Part shown: positions 62,097 through 64,000 of the stretch, one piece after another
How the letters are laid out: each line of letters opens with the position of its first letter
Numbering within the stretch: position 1 is the stretch's first letter
Assembly (NCBI RefSeq): GCF_023715785.1
Contig: NZ_JAMBOX010000016.1
Location: 1-64,000, forward strand
Source: Neobacillus niacini
Lineage (GTDB): Bacteria > Bacillota > Bacilli > Bacillales > Cytobacillaceae
Reading direction: 5' to 3'
DNA length: 64,000 bases
The notes under the pieces: generated by a model
Databases searched by the model: none
What the model was told of the DNA's origin: nothing
What the model saw: only the letters and a program-made list of their open reading frames with translations
Program-made: the position numbers and the translations under genes

Positions 62097-63719
62097 ATGA
62101 TGAATACACAATTAACTATAGATTCACTATTGGAAAGAGCGGAGAAATACTTCCCGAAAAAACATGTTGTATCAAGAACATCCTCTGGAATTACGCGCTT
62201 GACCTATGCAGAAATCGGAAAGCGGACGAGAAGTTTATCAAGTGCACTCGAGAAGCTTGGAGTCGAACGCAGGGACAGGGTTGGAACTCTGGCATGGAAT
62301 GACCATCGCCATTTAGAAGCCTATTTTGCTATTCCGAGTATGGGCGCCGTTTTGCATACGATCAACATCAGGCTTTCACTAGAACACTTAACTTACATTA
62401 TACAAAATGCGGAAGACAAAGTGTTGCTAATTGATGAAGGACTTGTCCCGCTGATTGAAAAGATTAAAGACGATATACCGTCAGTAAGGGCGTTCGTTAT
62501 TTTAACCGACAAAATTCAACTGCCTGAAACGACACTTGAACCTGCATACCACTATGAAACGCTTGTTTCTGAAGGGAATGAAAATTACGAATATCCGACA
62601 GACATAGATGAGAATGAATCTGCAGGAATGTGTTACACATCAGCAACGACAGGGAATCCGAAAGGCGTTCTTTACACGCATCGCAGCATTGTACTTCATA
62701 GTTTGACAGTCGGTTTAGCAGACACATTGGCATTGTCTGAATCTGACGTTGCGATGCCCGTTGTTCCAATGTTTCATGTCAATGCGTGGGGTATACCATT
62801 TTCCGCCGCTTGGTTCGGAACAACACAGGTGCTTCCCGGTCCCAATTTCACACCGAAAGTACTTGCTGAATTGATTGATAGTGAACGAGTAACGATAACG
62901 GCAGGAGTGCCGACCATCTGGCTCGGTCTACTAAATGAACTCGAGTCAGGAAATTATGACACACAAAGTTTGCGTGCAATCGTATGTGGCGGTTCAGCAG
63001 CTCCGAAAGGTCTGATTCGCAAGTATGAAGAAAAATACAACATTCCGTTCATTCATGCATATGGGATGACGGAAACCAGTCCAGTAGTGACGGTATCCCG
63101 ATTAAAAAGCTATCAGCAAGATTTGTCCTATGAAGAAAAGCTCGAAATTCGTTCAAAACAAGGTATACTCGTTCCAGGATTAAAAGCAAAAATCATCAAT
63201 GACCGGGGAGAAGTGAAGCGAGACGGCAAAGATATGGGAGAATTGCTTCTTCGCGGTCCATGGATTACTGACAGTTATTTCAAAGAACCTGAAAAAACAG
63301 CTGAGGCGGTTAAGGAAGGCTGGCTGCATACAGGTGATATTGCAACGATTGATGAAGAAGGATTTATTAAGCTTGTCGACCGGACGAAGGACCTTGTGAA
63401 AAGCGGGGGGGAGTGGATTTCTTCCGTTGACCTTGAAAACGCGCTTATGGCTCATGAAGCTGTTTTTGAAGCAGCCGTTATTGCTGTTCCACATCCCCGG
63501 TGGCAAGAACGTCCAGTTGCTGTTGTCGTTTTAAAAGAGGATGCAAAAGATAAAGTGACAAAAGATGATTTGCTTGCCTTTTTGGCACCGCAGTTTGCAA
63601 ATTGGTGGCTTCCGGATGATGTGATTTTTATGAAAGAACTCCCGAAAACATCTGTCGGCAAATTTTTAAAACGTAAATTGCGCGACCAACTCCAAGACCG
63701 ATTCGTTGAATTAAAATAA
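62097..63719 (+). CDS. Acyl-CoA ligase (AMP-forming), second
   Basis: This 540-residue ANL ligase has YTSATTGNPKGVLYTHRS, YGMTETSP, GWLHTGDIATIDEEGF, RTKDLVKSGGEWIS and catalytic Lys in KTSVGKFLKR. It shares long stretches with 25703-27322, making the two paralogs or recent relatives. Starts at ATG 62097 or 62100 both lie behind GGGGGAA; an upstream ATG at 62082 overlaps that site. It likely activates the acid formed by the aldehyde dehydrogenase or esterase. It is the last gene before a terminator. Confidence 0.85.
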   Translation: MMNTQLTIDSLLERAEKYFPKKHVVSRTSSGITRLTYAEIGKRTRSLSSALEKLGVERRDRVGTLAWNDHRHLEAYFAIPSMGAVLHTINIRLSLEHLTYIIQNAEDKVLLIDEGLVPLIEKIKDDIPSVRAFVILTDKIQLPETTLEPAYHYETLVSEGNENYEYPTDIDENESAGMCYTSATTGNPKGVLYTHRSIVLHSLTVGLADTLALSESDVAMPVVPMFHVNAWGIPFSAAWFGTTQVLPGPNFTPKVLAELIDSERVTITAGVPTIWLGLLNELESGNYDTQSLRAIVCGGSAAPKGLIRKYEEKYNIPFIHAYGMTETSPVVTVSRLKSYQQDLSYEEKLEIRSKQGILVPGLKAKIINDRGEVKRDGKDMGELLLRGPWITDSYFKEPEKTAEAVKEGWLHTGDIATIDEEGFIKLVDRTKDLVKSGGEWISSVDLENALMAHEAVFEAAVIAVPHPRWQERPVAVVVLKEDAKDKVTKDDLLAFLAPQFANWWLPDDVIFMKELPKTSVGKFLKRKLRDQLQDRFVELK

Positions 63720-63741
63720 TATAAAGAATATTCTTTCTTAG

Positions 63742-63780
63742 ATGAGGGGGAAGAATTGTGATCCCCTCATTCATTTGTTT
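63742..63780 (+). terminator. Terminator of the BVMO/importer operon
   Basis: ATGAGGGGGA and (G)ATCCCCTCAT form a stem with a short loop, followed by TCATTTGTTTT. Confidence 0.8.
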
Positions 63781-63894
63781 TACGTAAATGTAAGATTTCG
63801 AGTCATAATTATTAATAGAAGGAAAAAAGGTCGATTTATCAAATTACTAGTGAGAGCTAAAAAAATTTGCAACTATGAGAGGAATGAATGGAAG

Positions 63895-64000
63895 ATGCCA
63901 CAATCAGTTTCAGTAGCAGCACAAACCAAAAAAAGATACGGAATTGCTTTTACTCTATTTATCTTGTATTTAGTTGCCTATGTCGACAGGTCCAATATTA
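63895..64000 (+). CDS. MFS transporter, N-terminal part (runs off the window)
   Basis: ATG 63895 opens a frame to the window end: a polar start, then the first transmembrane helix GIAFTLFILYLVAYVDRSNI. The sequence YVDRSN at the end of helix 1 is typical of the anion:cation symporter family of the major facilitator superfamily, which import organic acids. It probably serves the neighbouring catabolic genes. Only 35 codons are visible. Confidence 0.75.
   Translation, partial: MPQSVSVAAQTKKRYGIAFTLFILYLVAYVDRSNI

Overview
The window reads as a chromosomal segment of a low-GC Gram-positive bacterium of the Bacillaceae (Neobacillus/Peribacillus/Bacillus-like). The evidence is AT-rich codon use, strong GGAGG ribosome sites with frequent TTG/GTG starts, SinI-type antirepressors, GntR-family regulators and a Bacillus-style threonine synthase. 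No rRNA, intact tRNA or CRISPR array was seen.

Region 1 (1-18.1 kb) is accessory DNA. It holds the edge of an IS3-type element, a two-gene McrB-like NTPase / DUF2357 nuclease system, a 3' fragment of a selenocysteine tRNA, a tandem-domain D-Ala-D-Ala carboxypeptidase split by a frameshift, a double TerD protein, a secreted lipase, and many decayed genes (HNH restriction enzyme, McrBC, TnpB, small proteins). It also carries copy 1 of an unrecognised two-gene module (A+B), two tiny SinI-like genes and an intact threonine synthase.

Region 2 (18.2-36.3 kb) is a catabolic block bounded by two paralogous GntR/HutC-type regulators that share a promoter-proximal operator-like sequence. Inside lie a two-part ChrA transporter, an SDR, two full-length alkylsulfatase-like proteins with an altered metal motif, an alpha/beta hydrolase, an acyl-CoA ligase, a five-gene oligopeptide-type ABC importer and two shorter canonical alkylsulfatase-fold hydrolases. 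It looks like uptake and stepwise breakdown of an ester- or sulfate-containing compound ending in an acyl-CoA.

Region 3 (36.3-44.9 kb) is a second accessory zone. It has copy 2 of the A+B module with its divergent helix-turn-helix gene, an AbrB/PIN toxin-antitoxin pair with a dead toxin, a frameshifted UPF0158 gene, an SNF2 helicase fragment, a relic of a further copy of the helix-turn-helix gene, and two more HEPN-like proteins. Gene B carries a HEPN-type R-x4-H motif, so A+B is my best candidate for an undescribed defence or toxin-antitoxin system.

Region 4 (45.4-64 kb) is a second catabolic block. A FadR-type regulator precedes glycolate/lactate oxidase subunits (GlcD, GlcF). A second FadR-type regulator precedes an operon for a Baeyer-Villiger monooxygenase, an esterase, two SDRs, an aldehyde dehydrogenase, an ABC importer and an acyl-CoA ligase, and an MFS transporter starts at the right edge. 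The FadR-consensus palindrome TTGTATTACAA sits at the promoters of both regulators and of the monooxygenase operon, giving a testable common regulon. The gene set fits ketone to ester to alcohol plus acid to acyl-CoA degradation.
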